A stretch of 64,000 bases of DNA, taken from Bacteroidota bacterium (GTDB lineage Bacteria; Bacteroidota; Bacteroidia; Flavobacteriales; Flavobacteriaceae). The stretch covers positions 186,001 to 250,000 of the forward strand of contig JAFDZC010000006.1 of the NCBI GenBank assembly GCA_018267095.1. Reading direction: 5' to 3'. The translations under genes and the position numbers were made by a program. The notes below the pieces were generated by a model. It did no database searches and was not told the DNA's origin. It was given only the letters and a program-made list of their open reading frames with translations. Below are positions 34,119 to 43,134 of this stretch, one piece after another (position 1 is the first letter of the stretch; each line of letters starts with the position of its first letter).

Positions 34119-35642
34119 ATGAAACAAAAGTACATTCTTTTTATCGTTTTTGCCCTATCGGTTTTTAAAGGACATGCGCAATCAAATTACTCTGTTGCAC
34201 CCATTCCGTTTCAACCTTTTTCAGGAACCTTGGCATCACTTGCAACGCAAGATGATTTATATTCAGATCCAATAGCCTTGCCCTTTAGCTTTGATTTTTA
34301 TGGGGTTACTTACTCAGCTATGCGCATCAGCACCAATGGTTACATTTATTTTGGAAATCCTGCGAGTTCAAATTCACCTTGGCAATTTTCACAACCGATT
34401 CCAAGCGCGAATTTTCCGGTAGAGAACTCCATTTTAGGATGTTATGAAGATTTGTACAACAATACAGGGACGGGTACTTTAACCTATGGTAGTTACGGAA
34501 CCGCGCCATATCGAAAATTCGTTGTTTATTTTAACAATCAACCACATTTTAGTTGTGGTACAAATGCCATCAGTTCATTTCAAATGATTTTGAGCGAAAC
34601 AACCAATGTTATTGATGTTCAGCTAATTCAAAGACAATCTTGTAACACTTGGAACTCAGGGAATGCAGTCATCGGGCTTGTGAATCTAGACGGATCTCAA
34701 GGACTTGCAGCTCCGGGCAGAAATACCGGAAACTGGACAGCCTCACAAGAAGCATGGCGTTTTTATCGTCCGGGTTATTATCCTAATTATTCTTTTGTGC
34801 GTTGCGACGATGATACTGACGGTTTCCAAACTTTTAATTTGTCAGTAGCCACAACGGATTTATTTGGTGATGCGCAAGTACCGGTTGCTTATTACAACAC
34901 TTTAGAAGATGCACAAATGGGTTCCAACCCGATTGTTTCGAATGCTTTTGTAAATACGTCTAATCCGCAAACCATTTATGCAATGGGCAATGGTATGATT
35001 AAAGCTGTTAATTTAAGTGTTATCGATTGCGCTGTCGATGCAGATAATGATGGTGTTTCTTCAGATCTAGAAGATGTAAACACAGATACAAATTTAGCCA
35101 ATGACGATACCGATTTTGACGGTTTGCCCAATTATGTTGACAACGATGACGATGGAGATTTGATTTTGACCAATGTTGAATATGTGTTCAACAGAAATAC
35201 ATCGGATGTAATGACCGTTTTAGATTCAGATTCAGATGGCATTCCGAATTATCTAGATAATGACGACGATGGTGATAACGTATTGACTTTCCTCGAAGAT
35301 TACAACCACGATGGTAACCCAGCCAATGATGACACGAACACCAACGGAACTCCGGATTATTTAGAAAACGCAGTGGCATTAGGAGTTCAGGCCATTGCAG
35401 TGAAAAATGAAACTGTAAAGGTTTTCCCTAATCCTGCTACAAGTATTTTGAACATTCAGAATATGACTACCAATGCTTTGACATCCATTGAAATTTATGC
35501 GGTGAATGGAGCTAAAGTAAAAGCCATCAAACCAACCGAAGCCTTGACAACCATCTCGGTGGCTGATTTGCAAAGTGGTGTTTATTTTGTCAAAGTGCAA
35601 ATGAACAATCAGGTTGAGAATTATAAATTCGTGAAAAATTAA
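34119..35642 (+). CDS. T9SS type A sorting domain-containing secreted protein
   Basis: A 507-residue secreted protein. Signal peptide at residues 1-20 (IVFALSVFKGHAQ), a beta-rich region with NGYIYFG (about 70), then a calcium-binding thrombospondin type 3-like stretch at about 305-415 with repeated DxDxDG (DADNDGV, DSDSDGI, DNDDDGD). The last 75 residues are a type A T9SS signal (KVFPNPATSILNI ... GVYFVKV). It would be exported by the Sec and type IX systems and attached to or released from the surface. Function of the central part unknown. Confidence 0.88.
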   Translation: MKQKYILFIVFALSVFKGHAQSNYSVAPIPFQPFSGTLASLATQDDLYSDPIALPFSFDFYGVTYSAMRISTNGYIYFGNPASSNSPWQFSQPIPSANFPVENSILGCYEDLYNNTGTGTLTYGSYGTAPYRKFVVYFNNQPHFSCGTNAISSFQMILSETTNVIDVQLIQRQSCNTWNSGNAVIGLVNLDGSQGLAAPGRNTGNWTASQEAWRFYRPGYYPNYSFVRCDDDTDGFQTFNLSVATTDLFGDAQVPVAYYNTLEDAQMGSNPIVSNAFVNTSNPQTIYAMGNGMIKAVNLSVIDCAVDADNDGVSSDLEDVNTDTNLANDDTDFDGLPNYVDNDDDGDLILTNVEYVFNRNTSDVMTVLDSDSDGIPNYLDNDDDGDNVLTFLEDYNHDGNPANDDTNTNGTPDYLENAVALGVQAIAVKNETVKVFPNPATSILNIQNMTTNALTSIEIYAVNGAKVKAIKPTEALTTISVADLQSGVYFVKVQMNNQVENYKFVKN

Positions 35643-35662
35643 TTGTTCAATCATAAAAAAAG

Positions 35663-35692
35663 AAAAAGGTTTGGCGCGAGCTGAACCTTTTT
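35663..35692 (+). terminator. Rho-independent terminator after the T9SS cargo gene
   Basis: AAAAAGGTT (35663-35671) pairs with AACCTTTTT (35684-35692) around a 12-base loop, giving a nine-pair stem running into the T tract. Its 3' arm overlaps the -33 element of the next promoter. Confidence 0.7.
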
Positions 35693-35723
35693 GCATTTAT
35701 ACCCACTCATTTGAGTATTTTTG
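35688..35723 (+). promoter_or_regulatory. Promoter for the FAD-dehydrogenase gene
   Basis: TTTTTG ending at 35693, 22 bases, then TATTTTTG at 35716-35723, a good -33/-7 pair. ATG follows 17 bases after the box. Confidence 0.6.
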
Positions 35724-35740
35724 TTTCAAAATTTTAAAAA

Positions 35741-37300
35741 ATGCCACGCGAATTACAGTTACAAGTTACCCCTGAAATAGCCGCCAATGAACAACTGCTT
35801 TATGAGTTTGTGGCTAAACTGTTTCAGGTTTCTGTCACTGAAATACAAAAAGTAATCATACTCAAACGTTCGGTTGATGCCCGCCAACGAGCCATCAAAA
35901 TCAACCTCAAAATCAACGTTTATACGCAAGGCGAAGCTATCGCTGATCAAACTATATCACTGCCTGCTTATCCGAATGTACAAAACGCGCGTGAAGTCAT
36001 TGTGGTGGGCGCGGGGCCGGCCGGATTGTTTGCGGCTTTGCAACTGATAGAACTGGGTTTAAAGCCCATTGTCATAGAGCGTGGTAAAGATGTTCGTGGC
36101 CGAAGACGTGATTTGAAAGCCATTAATCGCGATCACATTGTTGATGAAGATTCCAATTATTGCTTTGGTGAAGGTGGCGCCGGAACCTATTCAGACGGAA
36201 AGCTTTACACACGTTCAAAAAAGCGTGGCGATGTAAACCGAATTTTGGAATTGTTTGTCGGATTTGGCGCTTCGTCTGATATTTTAGTCGATGCGCACCC
36301 GCACATTGGCACCAACAAATTGCCGCAGATTATTCAAGATATGCGCGAGCAAATCATCGCCAGTGGCGGTGTGGTTTTGTTTGAAACGCGTGTGGTTGAC
36401 ATCGTCATCAAAAGTCAAAGTGTGCGCGGAGTGATTACCCACGACGGAAAAACCATTGAAGCCGAACATATTATTCTGGCCACCGGACATTCGGCGCGCG
36501 ATATTTTTGAACTCTTGCACCGCAAACAAATTTTGATTGAAGCCAAACCTTTTGCTCTGGGCGTTCGGGCCGAACATCCGCAAACTTTGATTGACCAAAT
36601 TCAATACAGTTGTGCCCAGCGCGGTGAATATTTGCCACCGGCTCCGTACAGCATTGTCAAACAAGTCAACGGCCGCGGGATGTATTCGTTTTGTATGTGT
36701 CCGGGCGGTGTGATTGCGCCTTGTGCCACGAGCCCCGGAGAAGTGGTTACCAACGGATGGTCGCCGTCCAAGCGCGATCAGGCCACAGCCAATTCCGGGA
36801 TTGTGGTTGAGTTGAAGTTAGAAGATTTTAAAGCCTTTCAGAAATTTGGTCCGTTGGCCGGTATGGAATTTCAAAAAGACATTGAACAACGCGCTTGGCG
36901 TTTGGCCGGTGAGACGCAACGAGTTCCGGCGCAGCGCATGGTTGATTTTACCCAACACAAATTATCGGCGGATATTCCGAAAACGTCTTATGTTCCCGGG
37001 ACAACTTCGGTAGAACTTGGCCAAGTGTTTCCGGGTTTTTTAACGCAAATCATGCGACAAGGTTTTACCGAATTTGGCAAAACGATGCGCGGTTATTTGA
37101 CCAACGATGCGATTTTGCACGCGCCGGAATCGAGAACTTCATCACCAGTGCGCATTCCGCGCGATGCTGAAACTTTGCAACACGTAACCCTCAAAGGTTT
37201 GTATCCGTGCGGAGAAGGTGCGGGTTATGCGGGCGGAATTGTATCGGCAGCGATTGACGGTGAATGGTGCGCGCGCAAGATTGCCGCATTATACGCTTGA
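35741..37300 (+). CDS. NAD(P)/FAD-dependent dehydrogenase (COG2509-like)
   Basis: A 519-residue flavoprotein. After an 85-residue N-terminal domain comes the FAD-binding VVGAGPAGLFAAL (about 88-100), then ERGKDVRGRRRD, FGEGGAGTYSDGKL and ILATGHSARD. The C-terminus GLYPCGEGAGYAGGIVSAAIDG closes the FAD site. This pattern marks the uncharacterised COG2509 dehydrogenases. No membrane segment. Substrate unknown. Confidence 0.85.
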   Translation: MPRELQLQVTPEIAANEQLLYEFVAKLFQVSVTEIQKVIILKRSVDARQRAIKINLKINVYTQGEAIADQTISLPAYPNVQNAREVIVVGAGPAGLFAALQLIELGLKPIVIERGKDVRGRRRDLKAINRDHIVDEDSNYCFGEGGAGTYSDGKLYTRSKKRGDVNRILELFVGFGASSDILVDAHPHIGTNKLPQIIQDMREQIIASGGVVLFETRVVDIVIKSQSVRGVITHDGKTIEAEHIILATGHSARDIFELLHRKQILIEAKPFALGVRAEHPQTLIDQIQYSCAQRGEYLPPAPYSIVKQVNGRGMYSFCMCPGGVIAPCATSPGEVVTNGWSPSKRDQATANSGIVVELKLEDFKAFQKFGPLAGMEFQKDIEQRAWRLAGETQRVPAQRMVDFTQHKLSADIPKTSYVPGTTSVELGQVFPGFLTQIMRQGFTEFGKTMRGYLTNDAILHAPESRTSSPVRIPRDAETLQHVTLKGLYPCGEGAGYAGGIVSAAIDGEWCARKIAALYA

Positions 37301-37318
37301 TTTTTTCGGATACGGATT

Positions 37319-37400
37319 TGCGTGAGGGATTGCCGCGATATCTTTGCGAGGCACGAGCAAAATATAGCGAAAAGCCCGACCCATAGGGGCACGCCCGACA
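37319..37400. repeat. Degenerate intergenic repeat element
   Basis: The spacer starts GCGTGAGGGATTG and ends AAAGCCCGACCC..GGGGCACGCCC. GCGTG at 37320-37324 is the reverse complement of CACGC at 37390-37394, and the region contains GCCCGACCC/GGGGC pairs able to fold. The GC-rich composition differs from the AT-rich spacers elsewhere. From memory, similar strings recur between genes in Flavobacterium genomes; this copy looks shortened. Not protein-coding. Confidence 0.55.
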
Positions 37401-37436
37401 TATCATCAATTTTTTTAAATTGCTCAAAAATATCTT

Positions 37437-37916
37437 ATGAATCAATCAGAGGTTTTAGCAGGTCGTTTTCGAGAGGTGATGCTCAGCGGAACATGGATTG
37501 CCAACACGAATTATCATCATCAATTACAAGGTTTAGCGCTGCAAACGGCTACGGCAAAAGTGGGCGATTTGAACACCATTGCGATTTTGGCGCAACATAT
37601 TCATTATTATATTGCCGGAATCAAGCAAGTATTTCAGGGCGGTAGTCTCGACATCAGAGATCGTTTTAGTTTTGATTTTCCGGCGATGGAAACCCAAGCG
37701 CAATGGGATGCTTTTCTGGAAAAATTTTGGAAAGATTGCCAGGAGTTTGCACAATTAGTAGAACAAATGTCGGATGAGCAATTGAGGGCAGCTTTTGTGG
37801 ATGAAAAATACGGGAGCTATCAGCGCAATATAGACGGAATGATCGAGCATGCGTATTATCATTTGGGGCAGATTTCGTTGATTAAAAAAATGCTTTTGAA
37901 CGCAAAAACACCGTGA
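37437..37916 (+). CDS. DinB-like/DUF1572-type four-helix protein
   Basis: A 159-residue all-helical protein of the DinB/YfiT type. Candidate metal-binding histidines are in ILAQHIHYYI (about residue 60) and MIEHAYYHLGQI (about 138). Enzymes of this fold handle small thiols or modified metabolites, but no substrate can be read here. The last two bases of the stop overlap the next ATG (TGATG). Confidence 0.75.
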   Translation: MNQSEVLAGRFREVMLSGTWIANTNYHHQLQGLALQTATAKVGDLNTIAILAQHIHYYIAGIKQVFQGGSLDIRDRFSFDFPAMETQAQWDAFLEKFWKDCQEFAQLVEQMSDEQLRAAFVDEKYGSYQRNIDGMIEHAYYHLGQISLIKKMLLNAKTP

Positions 37917-38416
37917 TGAATTTACGCCAAGCGACTATTAATGAGGTTCCGGAAATCTGGGAAATTCTCCAGCAAGCTATTGAACGCCGCCGATTAGACG
38001 GAAGCCAGCAGTGGCAAAATGGGTATCCGAATGAGCAGAGCATTCGTCAAGATTTGGATTTGGGGCATGCCTATGTATTGACTGAAAGCGATGAAATTCT
38101 GGCTTATGCGGCTATTATTTTTGATAAAGAACCGGCTTATGAATTGCTTGATACTTGGCTTACTAAAGGTGATTACGTAGTGATTCATCGCGTAGCTACC
38201 TCAGAAGCAGCCAAAGGAAAAGGATTGGCCACGAAACTTTTTGAATTGATTGAAGACTTAGCCGTTGCAAAAGGTTTTTTCAGCATTAAAGTAGATACCA
38301 ATTTTGACAATGCGCCGATGCTGAGGATTATGGATAAACTAGGCTACACTTACTGCGGAGAAGTTTATTTTCACGGTTCAGCGCGCAAGGCTTTTGAGAA
38401 AAGTTTAAAAGTTTAA
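37916..38416 (+). CDS. GNAT family N-acetyltransferase
   Basis: A 166-residue acetyltransferase. The acetyl-CoA-binding motif is VIHRVATSEAAKGKGLATKLFEL (VATSxxxKGKGLA, about 95-110), followed by IKVDTNFDNAPMLRIMDKLGY as motif B. The ATG at 37916 is coupled to the upstream stop; a GTG three bases earlier is less likely. Substrate unknown. Confidence 0.85.
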   Translation: MNLRQATINEVPEIWEILQQAIERRRLDGSQQWQNGYPNEQSIRQDLDLGHAYVLTESDEILAYAAIIFDKEPAYELLDTWLTKGDYVVIHRVATSEAAKGKGLATKLFELIEDLAVAKGFFSIKVDTNFDNAPMLRIMDKLGYTYCGEVYFHGSARKAFEKSLKV

Positions 38417-38441
38417 GAAGTTCAGTTTGTGAACCAAACGA

Positions 38442-38912
38442 TCAATGTAAACTCACGACTTTGGCAATTCTCCAAAGCTCGTTTTCTTTTTTCCAAACAA
38501 TGATGAATTTGCTGGGTTTTGATTCGGCGTTGGGTTCTTGATTGTTGTAAAATCGGTGAAAACCCATTTCAACGGCGCCGTAATGGTTGATTGGATACAC
38601 TTCAATAGAACCCGGAATCAGAATGCGTGTAACTTTGCCGCAGATGTTTTTTTGGGTGGCTTCGAGCAATTCTTTTTTAGAAGTCATCAGTCCGCCTTTG
38701 TCGTGAAAGAATTCGATGTCAGCAGCATAAATGGCTTCTTGTTTTTTCATATCGCACTGATTGTAAGCATCAAAAAAAGTTTGATCCATTTGTTCGATTT
38801 GGCGATATAACTCGGGGTCGGACGGAATGTATTTTCGAATGCTATTGTCTTGCGCCCAGCTCGAAATCACACCTGACAAAAAAATAAGAATTATATTAAA
38901 TTTGATTTTCAT
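38442..38912 (-). CDS. Secreted NTF2-like (DUF4440/SnoaL) protein
   Basis: A 156-residue exported protein: signal peptide ending near SSWA-QD (about residue 20) and an NTF2 fold with MDQTFFDAYNQCDM, the typical first helix, and FIIVWKKENELWRIAKVVSLH at the end, where the W-R pattern marks the last strand. Such proteins serve as small-ligand binders or enzymes; nothing defines a substrate here. Confidence 0.78.
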   Translation of the reverse strand: MKIKFNIILIFLSGVISSWAQDNSIRKYIPSDPELYRQIEQMDQTFFDAYNQCDMKKQEAIYAADIEFFHDKGGLMTSKKELLEATQKNICGKVTRILIPGSIEVYPINHYGAVEMGFHRFYNNQEPNAESKPSKFIIVWKKENELWRIAKVVSLH

Positions 38913-38932
38913 TACCAGAGGCTTTAGTCTTT

Positions 38933-39532
38933 TTAGTCATTTAAAAATTTGCTCTTTCTAAAAGGAATTCCTTTTCGAATAAGATATGCGTGATAAAAAC
39001 TAGGGATGTCGTTTTGCCATTTGGGTAAAATGAGTACAATTAAAATAACATCTATCTGCGAAATGATTCCCCAGCTAATGGTTAAAGGTAGCAAAACTCC
39101 GGAGTAACTAAATCCTATGATGGAAATAAAAGTCGAAAACAGCAGCAATCCCCAGATTTTTGACAAAAAAGCATGTGTACAAGTTTCTTTGCCAAATTTT
39201 AAAAAACTACTTAAGTAACATCCGATTTCTAAGCTGATTACGGTCCAAATTCCAATTTGGTACGGAATTAACAATTCAGAACTCAAAATATAACAACTTA
39301 AGCCAACGGCCAACCAAAAAACCAAATCTACTTGGCTATCCAATCTTCTGAGTTGTACCGAGGATATCTTCAATTTGCGCGCTATAATGCCGTCTAATAT
39401 ATCTGAAATGAGCCCGATAAATATGAGTAAAATGAGCCATATTCTTGAAGGATCTCCACCAAAATATGACATCGACAATATAATGGGAGCTAAAAGGAAC
39501 CGAATTAATATCAACACATGTGGTATTTTCAT
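38933..39532 (-). CDS. CDP-alcohol phosphatidyltransferase family protein with altered motif
   Basis: A 199-residue protein with about six membrane segments. The family motif is present as Asp44, Asp47-Gly48, Ala51-Arg52, Asp65 and Asp69, but the conserved Gly that should stand at position 61 is Leu (QLRRLDSQVD). The ATG at 39532 gives a better start than the GTG at 39550. Five of six motif residues are kept, so activity is possible; the alcohol substrate is unknown. It is followed on the same strand by the DUF4440-like gene. Confidence 0.75.
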   Translation of the reverse strand: MKIPHVLILIRFLLAPIILSMSYFGGDPSRIWLILLIFIGLISDILDGIIARKLKISSVQLRRLDSQVDLVFWLAVGLSCYILSSELLIPYQIGIWTVISLEIGCYLSSFLKFGKETCTHAFLSKIWGLLLFSTFISIIGFSYSGVLLPLTISWGIISQIDVILIVLILPKWQNDIPSFYHAYLIRKGIPFRKSKFLND

Positions 39533-39607
39533 GAAGTGTTTTTTTATCACAACGGTATGAGAAGCACTAAATTATAATTGGAGGCCGATGGCTTAAAAAA
39601 TTTGGCT

Positions 39608-40537
39608 TCAATTGATTCTGCAAGTGTAATATTTGACAATTAAATAAATGTCATCTTTGTCAAAAAAATCATTTTGAATTAAAGAAACCAAAGCAGAATG
39701 ATCAGCGAAAAACTCTGATAACTCTTCTCGATAGTTTTTTTTGAGTTTCAGTTTAAATAATTTTCCATCCTTCTCAAGATAATAGGTGCTTTTTTTAAAG
39801 GTATAATCATATCCGGGGATATTCATAGAGCCTGCACTGGTCATGGGAGTAACGCTAACTGAATTAACATCGATTCGCTCATACAATTTTACTTTTGGAT
39901 GAATAATGCGTAGTCTTAAATATAAATCATAAGTTAACTCAAAAGGGTCAAGAGATTCAGTGTGTTTGTATTCAAAAACCTGATTGTCTTTTCTGTAGGC
40001 CTTGATAGTTTTTCCTTTAATGAGTATTTTTTGATCCGTGGAATCTCGAAGATGTTCGCGCTTTTTCATATAATTACCGAACTGAAAGTTAATCAATGAC
40101 GGTTTTATCTCACCATAAATAGTGTCATTTTCATAGGTTACAACATAGTCAGGCAAAAGCTTTTGTTCGAATAAAAAAGTTCCTTGTCTTTCTGTAATAT
40201 ATCCCTCTTTGTGATCATTGTCAGTGGCGTCGGCATAAATTCCGTCACTTTCTTTGGGTTGACTGAAGCGGTAAATTTTATCGTGATGTCGAAAAGAAAT
40301 AGCTTCTTTACAAAGATGTTCTTTATATAAAATTTCTCCTTTATTATTTACGGCTACTTTTTGTTTTAAAAACATTTTCTTCGAACCGACATTTTTGAGG
40401 ATTCCGTATATCGTGTCATTGTGGGCATTTACCAAATAATCAAGTGCTTCTTTATTTGTTTGCCCCATGGTATGAGATGTCGGAAGCAATCCCAAAAAAG
40501 CCATGAAAAGAAGTTGAAAAAAGCGATCAAAATTCAT
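39608..40537 (-). CDS. Secreted protein of unknown function with duplicated DTIYG motif
   Basis: A 309-residue protein with a signal peptide (LLFMAFLGLLPTSHTMGQ, cleavage near residue 26). NDTIYG occurs at residues 40-45 and again at 137-142, each beginning a beta-rich stretch, which suggests two related domains. Highly charged, no further membrane segment. No family recognised. It lies on its own between two strand switches with a -7 box 55 bases upstream. Confidence 0.7.
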   Translation of the reverse strand: MNFDRFFQLLFMAFLGLLPTSHTMGQTNKEALDYLVNAHNDTIYGILKNVGSKKMFLKQKVAVNNKGEILYKEHLCKEAISFRHHDKIYRFSQPKESDGIYADATDNDHKEGYITERQGTFLFEQKLLPDYVVTYENDTIYGEIKPSLINFQFGNYMKKREHLRDSTDQKILIKGKTIKAYRKDNQVFEYKHTESLDPFELTYDLYLRLRIIHPKVKLYERIDVNSVSVTPMTSAGSMNIPGYDYTFKKSTYYLEKDGKLFKLKLKKNYREELSEFFADHSALVSLIQNDFFDKDDIYLIVKYYTCRIN

Positions 40538-40591
40538 TTTTGAGATGTTTTAAGAGCAACCGAAGATGACTCGATTATTGTTGATTTTTTT

Positions 40592-40599
40592 CAAATATA
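40592..40599 (-). promoter_or_regulatory. -7 box for the secreted protein gene at 40537
   Basis: Minus-strand TATATTTG, a full TAnnTTTG match, giving a leader of about 50 bases. The rest of the 245-base spacer (40538-40782) is AT-rich; no + strand promoter for the MBOAT gene was convincing. Confidence 0.45.
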
Positions 40600-40782
40600 A
40601 AATACCTAAGATAAAATCTGAAAACTAAATGAGAGATAAAGTTTGATAAACTGAAAAATATGAAGTCATCATTGGTAAGACGTCTGTGGAAAGTTTATGA
40701 ATAACTCTTGTTTTTTTATTTTTTAAATTTCGTTAAAACGTTGATATTTGAGCGACTCGAATTTTTCGTAATCTAAGGTTTT

Positions 40783-42210
40783 ATGCTTTTTAATTCATTA
40801 TCGTTTTTGGTTTTCTTTCCAATCGTTTTTATACTTTATTGGTTTGTATTTCCGAAAAACCGAAAAGGACAAAACATCATGCTTTTGGTCGCCAGTTGTT
40901 ATTTTTATGCAACTTGGAACTACAAGTTTCTTTTTTTGTTGCTTTTTTCGATTCTATTGGATTTTTTTTCGGCTTTGAAAATCGAACAAGCCCGCAAAAA
41001 AAGCGCTAAAAAGTTTTGGTTGACCCTGAGCATCGGAATTAACCTGGGGTTTTTAGCTATTTTTAAATATTACAATTTCTTTGCTGATTCATTGGCTGAT
41101 TTGCTCAGCAATATGGGTTTTTCGGCTCATTTTGAAACCTTGCAAGTGATTCTTCCGGTGGGAATTTCGTTTTATACTTTTCACGGATTGTCCTACATCA
41201 TTGATGTTTATAAAGAACAAATAAAAGCCGAGCGGAATTTTATCGATTACGGTCTATTTGTGGCGTATTTTCCGTTGCTCGTAGCGGGTCCTATTGAGCG
41301 GGCTACGCATTTATTGCCACAAATTAAAGCCTCGCGCAGTTTTGAGTACGAAAAAATGGTGAGCGGTATCAAGCTCATTATCTGGGGCTTGTTTAAAAAA
41401 GTTGTGGTGGCGGATAATTGTTCGTTTTTTGTCAACCAGATTTTTGGCGATTTTCAGCATAAAACTTCAACCGAATTGTTTTTGGGAATGTTGCTGTTTT
41501 CGTTTCAGATATACGGCGATTTTTCGGGTTATTCAGATATTGCTATTGGCGTTTCAAAGCTCATGGGAATTGACTTGCTGATTAATTTTAAATTTCCTTA
41601 TTTTTCAAAGAACATCGCCGATTTTTGGAAGCGTTGGCATATTTCGCTTTCGTCGTGGTTTCGGGATTATTTATACATACCGTTGGGCGGCTCAAAAACT
41701 TCCAAAACCCAACACATCAAAAATGTTTTCATTGTTTTTTTGGTCAGTGGATTTTGGCACGGAGCCAATTGGACGTTTATATTTTGGGGATTGTTGCATG
41801 CACTTTTGTTTGTGCCTTTACTTTTTTTATCAGACAATACGACTCAAGGCAATCCAAGCCAATTAAGCATATTGGATTATCTTAAATTTAGCGTCACCTT
41901 TATTTTGGTGAGTCTTTTATGGGTTGTTTTTAGAGCTAATTCTATTACTGAAGCTTATGAGTACTTACTTAGAATGCTTTCTTTTAATGGTTTTGAGCCA
42001 AAATTGTTTGTAACCAATGCCAAATACCTGTTGCTTTTTGGACTGACAGGTTTGTCGGTTTTGTTTATGTTGGGCATAGAGTTTAGCTGTTTTAGAAAAA
42101 ATCTGGTCGTTGTAAATTTTTCTAAAAATACAGCGGTAATGGTCATTTTACTAATACTACTCATGGGTGCATTCAGGAATCCGATGAGTTTTATTTATTT
42201 TCAATTTTAA
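40783..42210 (+). CDS. MBOAT family O-acyltransferase (AlgI/DltB/PatA-like)
   Basis: A 475-residue polytopic membrane protein. The start LSFLVFFPIVFILYW, the GISFYTFHGLSYIIDVY motif (about 128-144), FWKRWHISLSSWFRDYLYIPLGG (about 283-303) and the catalytic-His segment SGFWHGANWTF (about 323-333) are hallmarks of AlgI-type transferases. These carry acetyl or other acyl groups across the inner membrane for glycan O-acylation. Its partner is the next gene, four bases downstream. Confidence 0.92.
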   Translation: MLFNSLSFLVFFPIVFILYWFVFPKNRKGQNIMLLVASCYFYATWNYKFLFLLLFSILLDFFSALKIEQARKKSAKKFWLTLSIGINLGFLAIFKYYNFFADSLADLLSNMGFSAHFETLQVILPVGISFYTFHGLSYIIDVYKEQIKAERNFIDYGLFVAYFPLLVAGPIERATHLLPQIKASRSFEYEKMVSGIKLIIWGLFKKVVVADNCSFFVNQIFGDFQHKTSTELFLGMLLFSFQIYGDFSGYSDIAIGVSKLMGIDLLINFKFPYFSKNIADFWKRWHISLSSWFRDYLYIPLGGSKTSKTQHIKNVFIVFLVSGFWHGANWTFIFWGLLHALLFVPLLFLSDNTTQGNPSQLSILDYLKFSVTFILVSLLWVVFRANSITEAYEYLLRMLSFNGFEPKLFVTNAKYLLLFGLTGLSVLFMLGIEFSCFRKNLVVVNFSKNTAVMVILLILLMGAFRNPMSFIYFQF

Positions 42211-42213
42211 GCG

Positions 42214-43134
42214 ATGAAGAAATTTTTAATTAAAACAACTCGCTATCTGATTATTGCCCTGATTTTAATCAACCTAATTTCATGGGGAAGTTTGTATTTT
42301 CTGAGAAATTCATCGTTTTACAAACCTGAGTTTTTTACCCATGAAGTCAAAGACAAATCATTTGATTACATCGTTATTGGGTCAAGCGTTGGGTTGACAA
42401 GCGTAAACACCAAACTCATCGATAGTCTGGACCACGTAAAGGGTATTAATTTGAGTATTGACGATACTTCAACCAGTAGTAATTATTTAATGCTGGAGCA
42501 TTTTTACAATCAGGGCGGAAAAACAAAATACTGTATTCTATCGTTGAGTTATTGGGATTTAGCGATTACTGATCCGGTTCTGAACGATAATGATTATCGG
42601 TTTTTGCCCTTTATTTCAGAAAATTATGTTTATAATTACTACGACCAATTAGAGAATGGCATTTTTAAACCGCTAACTTACTCGCGTTATTTACCTTTTT
42701 TCGGAATGAGTTATTACAACACAGAATTGTTTTTTCCGTCGTTGGTTGCAGCTATTCAACCCAACAGGCACAACCGATTTGACGAAAGCGGAAATTACTT
42801 TTATCCGGCAACCGGTGAAGTCATAAAAAAGGAGCCGCAAGAAATAACTTTCATCTGGAATAATCCTTTCTTGCCCAAAATACAAGCGCTTTGCCAAGCT
42901 AATGGCACTCAACTTGTTATTTATCAAGCTCCAATTCTGCAGACGAAGTTGGTAAATACAAATAATAAATATCAACTCATTAATCATTCAACTCTTTTAA
43001 AACCTGCCGATGGTTTTTATGATGAACTTCATGTTGATGTAAACGGCAGAAAAATAGCTTCAACAGCGCTGGCTAAAGAACTAAAAGTAAGTTGTTTTAA
43101 AGATGAATCGATTACTTTAAAATCTCGGCCATAA
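42214..43134 (+). CDS. SGNH-like exported partner of the MBOAT acyltransferase
   Basis: A 306-residue protein with an N-terminal membrane anchor (about 9-30) and a periplasmic domain. IGSSVGLTS (about 56-64) offers the SGNH Ser block and YDELHVDVNG near the C-terminus offers the D-x2-H block. AlgX/DltD/PatB-type proteins of this kind transfer the acyl group brought by MBOAT proteins to the glycan. The 3' end overlaps the convergent gene by 23 bases. Acceptor unknown. Confidence 0.72.
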   Translation: MKKFLIKTTRYLIIALILINLISWGSLYFLRNSSFYKPEFFTHEVKDKSFDYIVIGSSVGLTSVNTKLIDSLDHVKGINLSIDDTSTSSNYLMLEHFYNQGGKTKYCILSLSYWDLAITDPVLNDNDYRFLPFISENYVYNYYDQLENGIFKPLTYSRYLPFFGMSYYNTELFFPSLVAAIQPNRHNRFDESGNYFYPATGEVIKKEPQEITFIWNNPFLPKIQALCQANGTQLVIYQAPILQTKLVNTNNKYQLINHSTLLKPADGFYDELHVDVNGRKIASTALAKELKVSCFKDESITLKSRP

